From contig OX639990.1 in assembly GCA_951828535.1 (NCBI GenBank), positions 1,041,300 through 1,105,299 of the forward strand: 64,000 bases of DNA. Reading direction: 5' to 3'. Below are positions 53,743-62,304 of this stretch, piece by piece. The translations under genes and the position numbers were made by a program. Source of the stretch: an uncultured Candidatus Entotheonella sp. GTDB taxonomy: Bacteria > Tectomicrobia > Entotheonellia > Entotheonellales > Entotheonellaceae. The notes below the pieces were generated by a model. It ran no database searches. It was not told the origin of the DNA and saw nothing but the letters and a program-made list of their open reading frames with translations. Positions within the stretch are counted from its first letter, which is position 1. Each line of letters starts with the position of its first letter.

Positions 53743-53865
53743 TGTCATTCCGTCGCAAGCCGGAATCCAGCGACCTTGGCCAGCTGAGGATTCGCCCCGG
53801 CTCCCCACTGAACTGGATGTCGGAGCCTGCCCCGTACTTGATACGGGGTCAAGCCCGGCATGACG
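53743..53865. repeat. Intergenic REP-like element with inverted ends
   Basis: About 123 bases between purL and pyrG. It opens with TGTCATTCCGTC and closes with CCGGCATGACG, whose reverse complement CGTCATGCCGG resembles the opening. Inside, CCCCGTACTTGATACGGGG (53830-53848) is a near-perfect palindrome. This is the form of dispersed extragenic palindromic repeats. No second copy was seen in the window. Confidence 0.5.
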
Positions 53866-53894
53866 CTTCGGAGATTGAACGGGGACCATGGTTA

Positions 53895-55610
53895 TTACGA
53901 CGGGTTTTGATGCTTCTTCGCTGCCTGCACAAAGGCCAGGAAGAGCGGGTGTGGGCGCAGGGGCCGGGAGAGCAATTCGGGGTGAAATTGGGTGGCGACG
54001 AAGAACGGGTGGGCTGGGTAATCGAGAATTTGCATAACACTCTGATCCAGGGTCATACCGCAGAAGACGACGCCGGATTTCTCAAAGGCCGCCTTGTAGT
54101 CGTTGTTGAGCTCGTAGCGGTGCCGGAACCGCTCATGTACCATGTCGCGGCCGTACATGGCCTGCACCCGACTGCCCGGCAGCAGTGCGACGTCATGGCC
54201 CCCCAGACGCTGCGTGCCGCCAAGGTCGCGGATTTGTTGCTGCTCCGGCAACAGGCAGATCAACGGCTCCTGGGTGTGGGGATCGAACTCGGTGCTGGTG
54301 GCCTTTTCCACGCCGCACACCGAGCGCGCAAATTCGATGGCCGCCAACTGGAAGCCAAGACATAGGCCCAGGTACGGCACCTGGCGCTCACGGGCGTAGC
54401 GAATGCAGCGAATCATGCCCTCCGTACCGCGCACCCCATAGCCGCCGGGCACCAGGATACCGTGCACGTCGTTCAGGTTCTCCTTCAGCACCGCCGGCGA
54501 GGCGTTGTCGAATTCCGTGGTGTCCAAGAACCGCACGTCAATCTGCACGCCCTCGTCGGGTTCCGTGTGCTCCAGGGCGTTGGTGATACTGAGGTACGAA
54601 TCCTTCATGGTGGAATACTTGCCGGTCATGGCGATCGTAAGCGGCGGATTCTTGCGGCGGGCATGGCGCAAGAACGACACAAAGGGCACCTGTTTCTCGC
54701 CCTCGGCAGGGTACGGCATATTCAATCGCAGCCTGCTGATGGCCGTTTCTGCAAGATGCTGTTCTTGGAAGAGGGCTGGCAACGTATACACGCTTTCCGT
54801 GTCGGGACTGCTGATGACGTGATCGATGGGCACGTTGCAGTGCAAGCTGATTTTCTCGCGGACTTTGCGCTGCAGATCATGCTTGGACCGGCACACGATG
54901 ATGTCCGGCTGCACGCCCATCTCCAGCAACTTCTTGATGCTGTGCTGGGTCGGCTTGCTCTTCTGCTCGCCGGTGGCCTCCGACCACGGCACCATGGTGA
55001 CGTGGATGTACATGACGTTGTCGCGCCCTTCGTCACGGATCAACTCGCGCGCAGCTTCGATGAAGTGCACATTCTCGATGTCACCAACGGTGCCGCCGAT
55101 CTCCACCAAGACCATGTCGTAAGGCCCTTCCTGGGCTTTCTGACGCATGAGATATTTAATCTCGCCGGTAACGTGCGGCACGATCTGCACGTCCCGGCCA
55201 AGGTACTCGCCGCGCCGCTCCTTGGCCAGGATACGGGCGTATATTTTGCCGGAGGTCATGTAGTTGTTGCGGTTCAGGGTGGTGTCGAGGAAACGCTCGT
55301 AGGTGCCGAGGTCGAGGTCGCACTCGGTGCCGTCATCCAGCACAAAGGTTTCACCATGGCGATAGGGATTGAGGGTGCCGGCATCGACGTTGAGATAGCC
55401 GTCGATTTTCATGGTGGTAACACTGAAGCCCAGCTGTTGCAGCAGGTGCGACAACGAAGCGGTGCACACGCCCTTGCCGACACCGGACATGACCCCACCC
55501 GTGACGACGATGAACTTGGTGCGGCCAACACGGTAATGCGGCGGGAAAAAATCGAGAGATTCCGAGTCGTCCGAGCGGGCGCTGATTTCCTCGCGTTCAA
55601 AGTCGTTCAT
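53895..55610 (-). CDS. pyrG: CTP synthase
   Basis: Converts UTP to CTP using glutamine. The 571-residue protein has a synthetase half starting KFIVVTGGVMSGVGKGV, with DGYLNVDAGTLNPYRHGE. The C-terminal glutaminase has LVPGGYGVRG, the nucleophile Cys in LGLCLGFQLAAIE, and THFHPE-like QFHPELLSRP. It carries about 29 extra N-terminal residues, acidic (FEREEISARSDDSESLDFFP), before the usual start. No internal ATG replaces the start at 55610. It lies between purN and purL on the minus strand. Confidence 0.96.
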   Translation of the reverse strand: MNDFEREEISARSDDSESLDFFPPHYRVGRTKFIVVTGGVMSGVGKGVCTASLSHLLQQLGFSVTTMKIDGYLNVDAGTLNPYRHGETFVLDDGTECDLDLGTYERFLDTTLNRNNYMTSGKIYARILAKERRGEYLGRDVQIVPHVTGEIKYLMRQKAQEGPYDMVLVEIGGTVGDIENVHFIEAARELIRDEGRDNVMYIHVTMVPWSEATGEQKSKPTQHSIKKLLEMGVQPDIIVCRSKHDLQRKVREKISLHCNVPIDHVISSPDTESVYTLPALFQEQHLAETAISRLRLNMPYPAEGEKQVPFVSFLRHARRKNPPLTIAMTGKYSTMKDSYLSITNALEHTEPDEGVQIDVRFLDTTEFDNASPAVLKENLNDVHGILVPGGYGVRGTEGMIRCIRYARERQVPYLGLCLGFQLAAIEFARSVCGVEKATSTEFDPHTQEPLICLLPEQQQIRDLGGTQRLGGHDVALLPGSRVQAMYGRDMVHERFRHRYELNNDYKAAFEKSGVVFCGMTLDQSVMQILDYPAHPFFVATQFHPELLSRPLRPHPLFLAFVQAAKKHQNPS

Positions 55611-55743
55611 GAGAACTTCCTCGTCCAGAATGAGGGCTGCCGGATGCCATCACAGGAGCCGCAAAGCTCGTTTATTGCAACTTGCATTTACGGTCTTCAT
55701 AGTGACATTCGACCATCGGGACTTCAAGAAAAAAATGTCGGGT

Positions 55744-56367
55744 TCAACCCCCGGCCGGCAGGATGCGTACGCGCTGCCCTTCCAAGCGCAACCGGTCATC
55801 AGCGAATAGTTGAATAGCTCGCGGATAAGCCTCGCACTCGGCGGCAAAGACGCGCGCAGCCAGAGATTGCACCGTGTCATCGTCGAGCACCGGCACGGCC
55901 GTCTGCAAAATAATCGGGCCGCGATCGTACCGGGATTCGGCGAAATGGACCGTGCAACCACTCACCTTCACCCCCGAATCGAGCACCGCCTGGTGCACCC
56001 GGTCGCCGTAGAACCCCTTCCCTCCAAACGCCGGCAGCAGGGCAGGATGGATATTCATCACCCGTCCGTCCAGTTCCGGCGGCGGCTGGTAGAGCGACAA
56101 AAAACCCGCCAACACCACCAGGCCGACATCGTACGGCACCAGCGCTGCATTGATCGCCGCGTTAAAGGATTCCAGGTCCGGATAATCCCGCCGCGACACC
56201 GCCACAGCGTCCAGGCCGTGCGCCTTGGCTCGCACCAGACCGTACGCCTCCGGCTTGCTGCTGATAACCAAGGCAATACCGGCGCGCAGGCGACCCGCGG
56301 CGATCTCCTGCTGGAGATTGTCCAGACTTCGACCTGTTCCGGAGAGCAACACCGCGATTCGAAGCAT
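55744..56367 (-). CDS. purN: Phosphoribosylglycinamide formyltransferase
   Basis: Transfers a formyl group from 10-formyl-THF to GAR in purine synthesis (step 3). The 207-residue protein has RIAVLLSGTGRSLDNL, the catalytic Asn and His in MNIHPALLPAFGGKGFYGD, GCTVHFAESRYDRGPII with the Asp, and a C-terminal RAIQLF. The GKGFYGD loop is typical. It is next to the histidine-phosphatase gene (41 bases) and upstream of pyrG. Confidence 0.93.
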   Translation of the reverse strand: MLRIAVLLSGTGRSLDNLQQEIAAGRLRAGIALVISSKPEAYGLVRAKAHGLDAVAVSRRDYPDLESFNAAINAALVPYDVGLVVLAGFLSLYQPPPELDGRVMNIHPALLPAFGGKGFYGDRVHQAVLDSGVKVSGCTVHFAESRYDRGPIILQTAVPVLDDDTVQSLAARVFAAECEAYPRAIQLFADDRLRLEGQRVRILPAGG

Positions 56368-56408
56368 GTTCCCCTACCCGCTTCGGACGCCGCCAGGTTG
56401 GAAATCCA

Positions 56409-57032
56409 TCAGGAAGGCGAAACCATATGGGACGTGTCATTGAACCGCACAGCACGCCAGCGGTCGCCGCAGACGGAAACCGTGTGAATGCCGCAATTGT
56501 GGGATTCGAAGGTCCGCCTGCCCGTGCAGTCGAGTCCTTGGGCACGCAATCCCAACACCGTGCAGACGCCGCTGTGCGTCACCAGCACCAACGGGCCCGC
56601 TGGCGTTGCGACGAGAATCTCATCCACGGCCTGAACGGCACGGGCGTAGAACTGCCGCCACGTTTCGGCCCCGGCCGGGGCCACGTCATAGGGATTGTCG
56701 CGCCGCGCCGCATACACGTCCGGGTGACGCTGCCGAATCTCCTGCGACGACAGACCTTGCCAAACGCCGAAGTTGATTTCGCGCAGGTCGACGTTTTGGA
56801 TAACCTGCAGCCCGATGGCCAGGCTGACCAGGTGGGCTGTCTCGGAAGCACGTTGCAAGTCGCTGCTGTAAAGAGCGGCAGCGCCCAGGCGGGCCAAGCG
56901 CAGGCCAGCCAAGCGGGCCTGCGCCCTTCCCGTGGCGTTGAGAGGCGGATCAAGATGGCCCTGAATGCGTCTCGATTGATTCCAGTCGGTAAGCCCGTGC
57001 CGCATCACGTACAGGAGACGCTCACAGGGCAT
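56409..57032 (-). CDS. Histidine phosphatase (phosphoglycerate-mutase-like)
   Basis: 207-residue RHG-family protein. The active site is LLYVMRHGLTDWNQSRRIQG, with the later LYSSDLQRASETA and LVTHSGVC, whose second His completes the centre; the acidic residue is in DLREINFGVWQG. The family includes phosphoglycerate mutase-like and CobC/alpha-ribazole phosphatases. Which substrate applies is unknown. ATG 57032 lies just inside a four-base overlap region with the cysS stop at 57035, so coupling is likely; GTG 57038 is another start. Confidence 0.85.
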   Translation of the reverse strand: MPCERLLYVMRHGLTDWNQSRRIQGHLDPPLNATGRAQARLAGLRLARLGAAALYSSDLQRASETAHLVSLAIGLQVIQNVDLREINFGVWQGLSSQEIRQRHPDVYAARRDNPYDVAPAGAETWRQFYARAVQAVDEILVATPAGPLVLVTHSGVCTVLGLRAQGLDCTGRRTFESHNCGIHTVSVCGDRWRAVRFNDTSHMVSPS

Positions 57033-57034
57033 GC

Positions 57035-58426
57035 TCACATCCGTTTGAGTCGAGGGCCATGAGGGGTGTCTTCGATGACGTAACCGCGTTCCCGAATGGC
57101 GTCGCGCAGCGCATCCGCACGGTCAAAATCGCGGTTTCTGCGCGCCTCCTGGCGTTGCGCCAATAACGCTTCAACATCCGCGTCGTGCGCGGCGGCGTCA
57201 ACGTCGAGGATGCCGAGAACGCTGTCGAAATGGTGCATCAGGTCTTGCACCGTTCCGGCATCGGCCGAACTGAGTCGGCCATCGTCCCGGATGCGATTGA
57301 CGTCACGCACCAGCTGGAAAATGGCGCCCAAGGCGCCCGAGATGTTGAGGTCGTCGTCGAGAGACCTTTCGAAGCTTTCCCGCGTCTGCTGTAACAGAGG
57401 CCGCACGTCGGCCCCGCTGCCGTCTGCCGACGGCAAGTTGTCCATGAAGTCGAGCAGCCGTTGCACCCCGGTTTCGGCACCGTGCAGGTTGTCCAGCGTA
57501 AAATTCATCGGCTGCCGATAGTGCGTGGCCAGCAAGGCGTAGCGAATGCCCTTGGATTTGAAGCCCTGGTCGAGCAGGTCGCGCAGGGTGAAAAAGTTGC
57601 CCAGGGATTTGGACATCTTCATGTTGTCGACCAGCAGATGCCGGCAATGCAGCCAGTAATTCACGAAGGTTTCGCCGGTGGCGGCCTCGGACTGTGCGAT
57701 CTCGTTTTCGTGGTGGGGGAAAATGTTGTCCTCGCCGCCCGTGTGAATATCGAAGTGCGTGCCGAGGTATGTCATCGACATGGCCGAGCACTCGATGTGC
57801 CAGCCGGGCCGTCCCTTGCCCAGTTCGGTCTCCCAGAATACGTCGCCATCCTCCGGGGTCCAGGCTTTCCACAGGGCGAAGTCGCGCACGTCGTCCTTGG
57901 CATATTCATCGCGGTCCACCCTGCCGCTGGCGCCAATCTGCAGGGTTTCAGCGTCGAGATGGGCGAGCTTGCCGTAGCTTGGGAAGCGGTCGAGACGAAA
58001 ATAAATGGAGCCTTCCACGTCATACGTATAGCCGCGATTCTGAAGTTGCTGAATCATGGCGACCATGTCGGGGATGTGGTCCGTGGCGGCGGGATAGACT
58101 TCGGCGGACTCGATGTTTAACGTTCGGAGGTCTTCAAAAAAAGCCCTTTTATGGATGGCGGTGAAATCCCGCAGGGCCATCTCGGCGCGCCGCGAATCAC
58201 GAATCGTCTTGTCATCGACGTCGGTCAGATTCATTACCTGCTTCATGTCGTAGCCGCGGTACTTGAGATATCTGCGCAAGAGATCCTCGAACACGTAGGC
58301 GCGGTAGTTGCCGATGTGAGGGCTGTTGTATACCGTAGGGCCGCAGGTATACATCCTGACTTTCCCCGGTTCGAGCGGCCGAAAGTCGTCTTTTTCCCTG
58401 GTCAGGGTATTGTAAAACCGCAGCAT
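57035..58426 (-). CDS. cysS: Cysteinyl-tRNA synthetase
   Basis: Charges tRNA-Cys. From ATG 58426 the protein has 463 residues. Class I signatures: CGPTVYNSPHIGN (HIGH variant, with the zinc Cys), RPGWHIECSAM and HHENEIAQSEA for the other zinc ligands, and NMKMSKSLGNF for KMSKS. The C-terminal anticodon region is normal. First gene of a minus-strand run with the histidine phosphatase, purN, pyrG and purL. Confidence 0.97.
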   Translation of the reverse strand: MLRFYNTLTREKDDFRPLEPGKVRMYTCGPTVYNSPHIGNYRAYVFEDLLRRYLKYRGYDMKQVMNLTDVDDKTIRDSRRAEMALRDFTAIHKRAFFEDLRTLNIESAEVYPAATDHIPDMVAMIQQLQNRGYTYDVEGSIYFRLDRFPSYGKLAHLDAETLQIGASGRVDRDEYAKDDVRDFALWKAWTPEDGDVFWETELGKGRPGWHIECSAMSMTYLGTHFDIHTGGEDNIFPHHENEIAQSEAATGETFVNYWLHCRHLLVDNMKMSKSLGNFFTLRDLLDQGFKSKGIRYALLATHYRQPMNFTLDNLHGAETGVQRLLDFMDNLPSADGSGADVRPLLQQTRESFERSLDDDLNISGALGAIFQLVRDVNRIRDDGRLSSADAGTVQDLMHHFDSVLGILDVDAAAHDADVEALLAQRQEARRNRDFDRADALRDAIRERGYVIEDTPHGPRLKRM

Positions 58427-58648
58427 AAGTTGGCCGAACTTTCTGCAAAGGAGGAATCGAAACAAGCAAGAGAGGTCTTTGATAGTGGAGCGATTTTAGT
58501 TGCGCGCCGCAGGGGTTGTCAACTGCCGCGGGGCACCGTGACGGGTGCAACCGTGTAGCACCGTCAAGCCCATTGTGGCAGAATGGCGTCGCCAACCAAC
58601 CTCTACGATTCCCTCATGATTTGGCAATCCGTTTTCAGGAGGAGAGCG

Positions 58649-59515
58649 ATGCAGCTCGGTGTCATTTTCCCTCAGACCGAAATCGGCGCCGACCCGACAG
58701 GGGTGCGCGATTTCGCCCAGGCCGCTGAAGAATTAGGCTACGCCCACTTGATCGTCTTCGACCATGTGCTGGGCGCCGACACCACGCATTACAAAAATTG
58801 GGGAGGCGCCTACGCGCGGGGCGACATGTTTCACGAGCCCTTCGTGCTTTACGGCTACCTTGCCGCCTTGACCCAGAAGCTGGAACTGGTGACGGCGGTC
58901 ATCATTCTGGGGCAGCGGCAGACGGCGCTAGTCGCCAAACAGGCGGCGGCCGTGGACGTGCTCAGTGGCGGGCGGTTGCGTTTGGGTGTGGGCATCGGCT
59001 GGAACGCCGTGGAATACGAGGCCCTGAACGAGAATTTTCACGACCGCGGCAAACGCAGCGAGGAACAAATCGCGGTGCTGCGGGCGCTGTGGACGCAGGA
59101 GGTCGTCGACTTCCACGGCCGCTGGCACACCATCACGCACGCCGGCATTAATCCCCTGCCCGTACAGCGGCCCATTCCCCTGTGGCTGGGTGGGCGTGTA
59201 GAGGCCGTGGTCGAGCGGGTCGGGCGGCTGGCGGACGGTTGGTTTCCGCAATTTGCGCCGGACGATGCCGGACGCGCCACCATCGAACGGATGCACGGTT
59301 ATGCCCGCGCCGCCGGGCGCGACCCTTCGGCGATCGGCATCGAGGGGCGCATCAGCCTTGCCGAAAGCGGCCCGGACGCCTGGGGCCGGTTGGCTGAAGC
59401 CTGGCGCGGTCTTGGTGCGACGCACCTCTCACTGAACACCATGCGGGCCGGCCTGTCCACGCCGGACGCCCATATCACCGCCATCAGGCAGTTTCGCGAG
59501 GCCATGAACGGATAA
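58649..59515 (+). CDS. LLM-class flavin oxidoreductase, F420-type-like
   Basis: 288-residue luciferase-like barrel (ATG 58649, GGAGGAG upstream). Segments: MQLGVIFPQTEIGADP, ELGYAHLIVFDHVLGAD, LVTAVIILGQRQTALVAKQAAAVD and GRLRLGVGIGWNAVEYEAL, as in F420-dependent LLM oxidoreductases; FMN-dependent members share them. An in-frame ATG at 58583 has no ribosome site. First gene of a plus-strand run with the exported hydrolase and the isomerase-like gene, 22 bases before the next. Confidence 0.85.
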   Translation: MQLGVIFPQTEIGADPTGVRDFAQAAEELGYAHLIVFDHVLGADTTHYKNWGGAYARGDMFHEPFVLYGYLAALTQKLELVTAVIILGQRQTALVAKQAAAVDVLSGGRLRLGVGIGWNAVEYEALNENFHDRGKRSEEQIAVLRALWTQEVVDFHGRWHTITHAGINPLPVQRPIPLWLGGRVEAVVERVGRLADGWFPQFAPDDAGRATIERMHGYARAAGRDPSAIGIEGRISLAESGPDAWGRLAEAWRGLGATHLSLNTMRAGLSTPDAHITAIRQFREAMNG

Positions 59516-59537
59516 ACCACGGAAAGGAACTCACCGC

Positions 59538-60419
59538 ATGAAAACGACCCGACTGACGCTCACCAGCCTTCTAGTCGCTCTGTTTGTGACCTTCGGCGCC
59601 GTTTGGACCTTGGCCCAGGATGCGGAGCGCGACATCGAACGCATCGCCGGGGAGGTGTACCGATTTCGTAACAGGGCTCATTATTCGGTCTTTGCGGTTA
59701 CCCCCGAGGGGATTATCGCCACGGATCCCATCAATGCCGAGGCGGCCGCGTGGTTGAAGGCGGCTTTGCAGCGGCGATTCAATCAGCCTGTCAAGTACCT
59801 CATCTATAGCCACGAGCATCCCGATCACATCTCCGGCGGCGAGGTGTTCGCCGACACGGCCACCGTGGTGGCGCACGAACGGGCCAAGGCCAAGATCGTG
59901 GGCGAGCAGCGCCGCACGGCCACGCCGCATCTCACCTTCACCGACCGCATGAGCATCGAATTGGGCGGCACGACCGTGGAACTCTCCTACATGGGCCGGA
60001 ACCACTCGGACAACTCAATCGTCATGCGGTTTCCGAAGGAGCGCGTCCTCTTCGCCGTCGACTTCATCCCGGTCGAGGCGGTGGCGTTCCGTGACTTCCA
60101 CGACGCCTACATCGAGGAATGGATGGATTCTCTGGAGCGCGTCGAGCGCCTGGATTTCGACATCCTGGTGCCGGGGCATGGCCGGGTGGGAACACGAGAC
60201 CACGTGCGGCAGTTTCGGGCGTACATGCAGGACCTGTATCGGGAGGTGCTGAAGCATGTCAGGGCGGGCCTGTCGCTGGAAGAAATGCAGCAAACGATCC
60301 GGCTGCCCAGGTACCAGAAGTGGTTCGGATACCACTCGGACAACCCGCGCCTCAACTGGTTTCCGATGAACATCGCCGGGATGTATCGTTATATCCAAAA
60401 CCACCGCCGCCCCAATTGA
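59538..60419 (+). CDS. Exported metallo-beta-lactamase-fold hydrolase
   Basis: 293-residue protein with signal peptide MKTTRLTLTSLLVALFVTF, cleavage near LAQDA. The metal motif is YSHEHPDHISGGEVF (HxHxDH); other ligands are plausibly in GRNHSDNS, LFAVDFIP and VPGHGRVG. This is the SoxH/lactamase-like MBL superfamily. A periplasmic hydrolase of a small ester, lactone or thioester is likely, not necessarily a beta-lactamase. It is clustered with the LLM oxidoreductase and the isomerase-like protein. Confidence 0.85.
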   Translation: MKTTRLTLTSLLVALFVTFGAVWTLAQDAERDIERIAGEVYRFRNRAHYSVFAVTPEGIIATDPINAEAAAWLKAALQRRFNQPVKYLIYSHEHPDHISGGEVFADTATVVAHERAKAKIVGEQRRTATPHLTFTDRMSIELGGTTVELSYMGRNHSDNSIVMRFPKERVLFAVDFIPVEAVAFRDFHDAYIEEWMDSLERVERLDFDILVPGHGRVGTRDHVRQFRAYMQDLYREVLKHVRAGLSLEEMQQTIRLPRYQKWFGYHSDNPRLNWFPMNIAGMYRYIQNHRRPN

Positions 60420-60443
60420 CGGGGGTTTAGGGAGGCCGTCAGG

Positions 60444-61220
60444 ATGCCGCGTTTTTCCGCCAACATCGGTTTCATGTTCAACGAAGTGCCGTTTGTAGAC
60501 CGCTACGCCGCGGCGGCGCAGGCCGGCTTTCCCGGCATCGAATGTCCGTTTCCCTACGAGGTTCCGCCGGACGAACTGGCACAACTTTTGCCGCGCCACG
60601 GTGTCGAGCAGGTCCTCTGCAACCTGCCGCCTGACGGCATGGCGGCCATCCCCGGACAGGAGGAAGCGTTCGCCGCCGGTCTGGAACGGGCCTTGACCTA
60701 CGCCCGAGCTTTGGACTGCCCGCGCCTGCATGCCATGGCCGGCGCACCGCCCGCGGAGATGGACCGCTCGGACTGCGAGGCCGTCTACGTGCGAAACCTG
60801 AGATGGGCGGCAGAAACCTTGCAGCCTCACGGCGTTCACTTGCTGATCGAGCCGATCAACACCACCGGCATGCCCGGGTATTTTCTGCACACCGCAGCGC
60901 AAGCGCGCCGCATCATGGACCAGGTGGGCCACGACAACCTGTTCCTGCAACTCGACCTCTACCACTGCCAGATCATGACGGGCAACCTGTCCGAAACCAT
61001 CAAGACACACCTTGAGGTGATCGGCCACTTCCAGATCGCCGGCCATCCCGGCCGTCACGAACCCGACATCGGCGAGATCAATTACCCGTATCTCTTCGAT
61101 TTGATCGACGACCTTGGATACACGGGCTGGATCGGCTGTGAATACCGGCCGCGCGGCGACACCGTGGCGGGACTAGGCTGGCTGCGCCCCTTTCTCGACG
61201 GGACGGCTGGCGAAGGGTGA
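60444..61220 (+). CDS. Hydroxypyruvate-isomerase-like TIM-barrel protein
   Basis: 258-residue xylose-isomerase-like barrel. It resembles hydroxypyruvate isomerase (Hyi) and OtnI: RFSANIGFMFNEVPFVDRYAAA, GFPGIECPFPYE, LLIEPINTTGMPGYF (metal Glu), FLQLDLYHCQIMTGNL (Asp, His), and a late GCEYRPRG Glu. Metal ligands of the family appear complete. It converts 3-carbon or 4-carbon 2-oxo sugar acids in known members. It is followed by a terminator and the convergent rhodanese gene. Confidence 0.85.
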   Translation: MPRFSANIGFMFNEVPFVDRYAAAAQAGFPGIECPFPYEVPPDELAQLLPRHGVEQVLCNLPPDGMAAIPGQEEAFAAGLERALTYARALDCPRLHAMAGAPPAEMDRSDCEAVYVRNLRWAAETLQPHGVHLLIEPINTTGMPGYFLHTAAQARRIMDQVGHDNLFLQLDLYHCQIMTGNLSETIKTHLEVIGHFQIAGHPGRHEPDIGEINYPYLFDLIDDLGYTGWIGCEYRPRGDTVAGLGWLRPFLDGTAGEG

Positions 61221-61234
61221 AGTGAGCAACAAAA

Positions 61235-61265
61235 GGCGGCGGGATTACCTTGAATCCCCGCCGCC
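61235..61265. terminator. Bidirectional terminator hairpin
   Basis: GGCGGCGGGATT and AATCCCCGCCGCC form a long GC stem with a 6-base loop and one bulge, between two convergent genes. On the minus strand it is followed by TTTTGTT, giving a factor-independent terminator for the rhodanese gene. The plus-strand side lacks a long T-run. Confidence 0.75.
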
Positions 61266-61282
61266 GGACTAACCTTCAGTTT

Positions 61283-62131
61283 TCACACGTCCTTGTCTAT
61301 CGGTACTCCTACCAAATTGCCCCATTCCGTCCACGAGCCATCATAGTTGCGGATGTTGGGATAGCCTAACAGATAGGTGAGCACAAACCACGTATGGCTC
61401 GAACGTTCACCAATACGGCAATACGCGATGACATCGCCATCCGGCGCGAGACCCGCCCGGCCCTCATACAGGTCTTTGAGCTCATCCGCACTTTTGAACG
61501 TGCCGTCTGCGGCAACCGCTTGCCCCCAAGGGATATTCGCGGCGCCAGGAATATGCCCACCGCGCAGCGCACCTTCCTGGGGATAATCCGCCATATGGGT
61601 GAGTTCGCCGCTATACTCCGCTGGTGAACGCACGTCAATCAGGGCTTTGCTGGCGCTCATGTGGTCCACCACTTCCGGACGGAAGGCGCGGATGCTGAGG
61701 TCCGGCCCGGTAGCGGTATAGCTGACGGCAGGATAATGCGGTCGTTCGGTATTGAACTCGCGACCCTCGTCAATCCATTTTTGCCGACCCCCGTTCATAA
61801 TGCGGCAATCGGCGTGACCGTACATCTTGAAGACCCACAGGGCGTAGCAGGCCCACCAATTGTTTCTGTCCCCGTAAAATACAATCGTGTGGCTATTGCC
61901 GATACCCTTACTACCGATGAGACTCCCAAATGCCTCTTTATTGACGTAATCGCGCACCACTTGGTCCTGCAACTCGTTCTGCCAATCCACTTTCACGGCG
62001 CCCGGGATGTGCCCGGTTTCATACAGCAGGATGTCCTCATCGGACTCGACAATGCGCACGGATGGGTCATTGCGGTGCTCGGCAACCCATTCGGTACTCA
62101 CCAACACTTCTGGATGAACATACTCGGCCAT
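61283..62131 (-). CDS. Two-domain sulfurtransferase (rhodanese)
   Basis: 282-residue tandem rhodanese. The N-terminal inactive domain is [13 protein letters not shown], then [20 protein letters not shown]. The C-terminal active domain is [11 protein letters not shown], with catalytic Cys in [18 protein letters not shown]. The C-R-I-G-E-R loop matches thiosulfate sulfurtransferases. Other rhodaneses act in sulfur trafficking or cyanide detoxification. ATG 62131 is preferred over the upstream in-frame start at 62173. Confidence 0.9.
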   Translation of the reverse strand: MAEYVHPEVLVSTEWVAEHRNDPSVRIVESDEDILLYETGHIPGAVKVDWQNELQDQVVRDYVNKEAFGSLIGSKGIGNSHTIVFYGDRNNWWACYALWVFKMYGHADCRIMNGGRQKWIDEGREFNTERPHYPAVSYTATGPDLSIRAFRPEVVDHMSASKALIDVRSPAEYSGELTHMADYPQEGALRGGHIPGAANIPWGQAVAADGTFKSADELKDLYEGRAGLAPDGDVIAYCRIGERSSHTWFVLTYLLGYPNIRNYDGSWTEWGNLVGVPIDKDV

Positions 62132-62304
62132 AAGAGGTGCCTCCGCGCTCAAAGAAACGGTCAGGAGGACCAAACCACATCCTCCGCTACCTGCCCTACC
62201 CTAAGCCATTCGTCAGGACCGCATCAGCGTAACGGCCAGAACCCGAAACCCATCTTGAAACGGACAATCAACGGCAGGCAATGGGCCTATGAGTCTGGCG
62301 CTTT

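Noticed and set aside
54462-55817. 451-residue plus-strand open frame
   Set aside because: Antisense to pyrG, which has a complete set of catalytic motifs.
59538-60419. Beta-lactamase resistance gene
   Set aside because: The HxHxDH motif is common to many MBL hydrolases; context and length do not point to antibiotic resistance.
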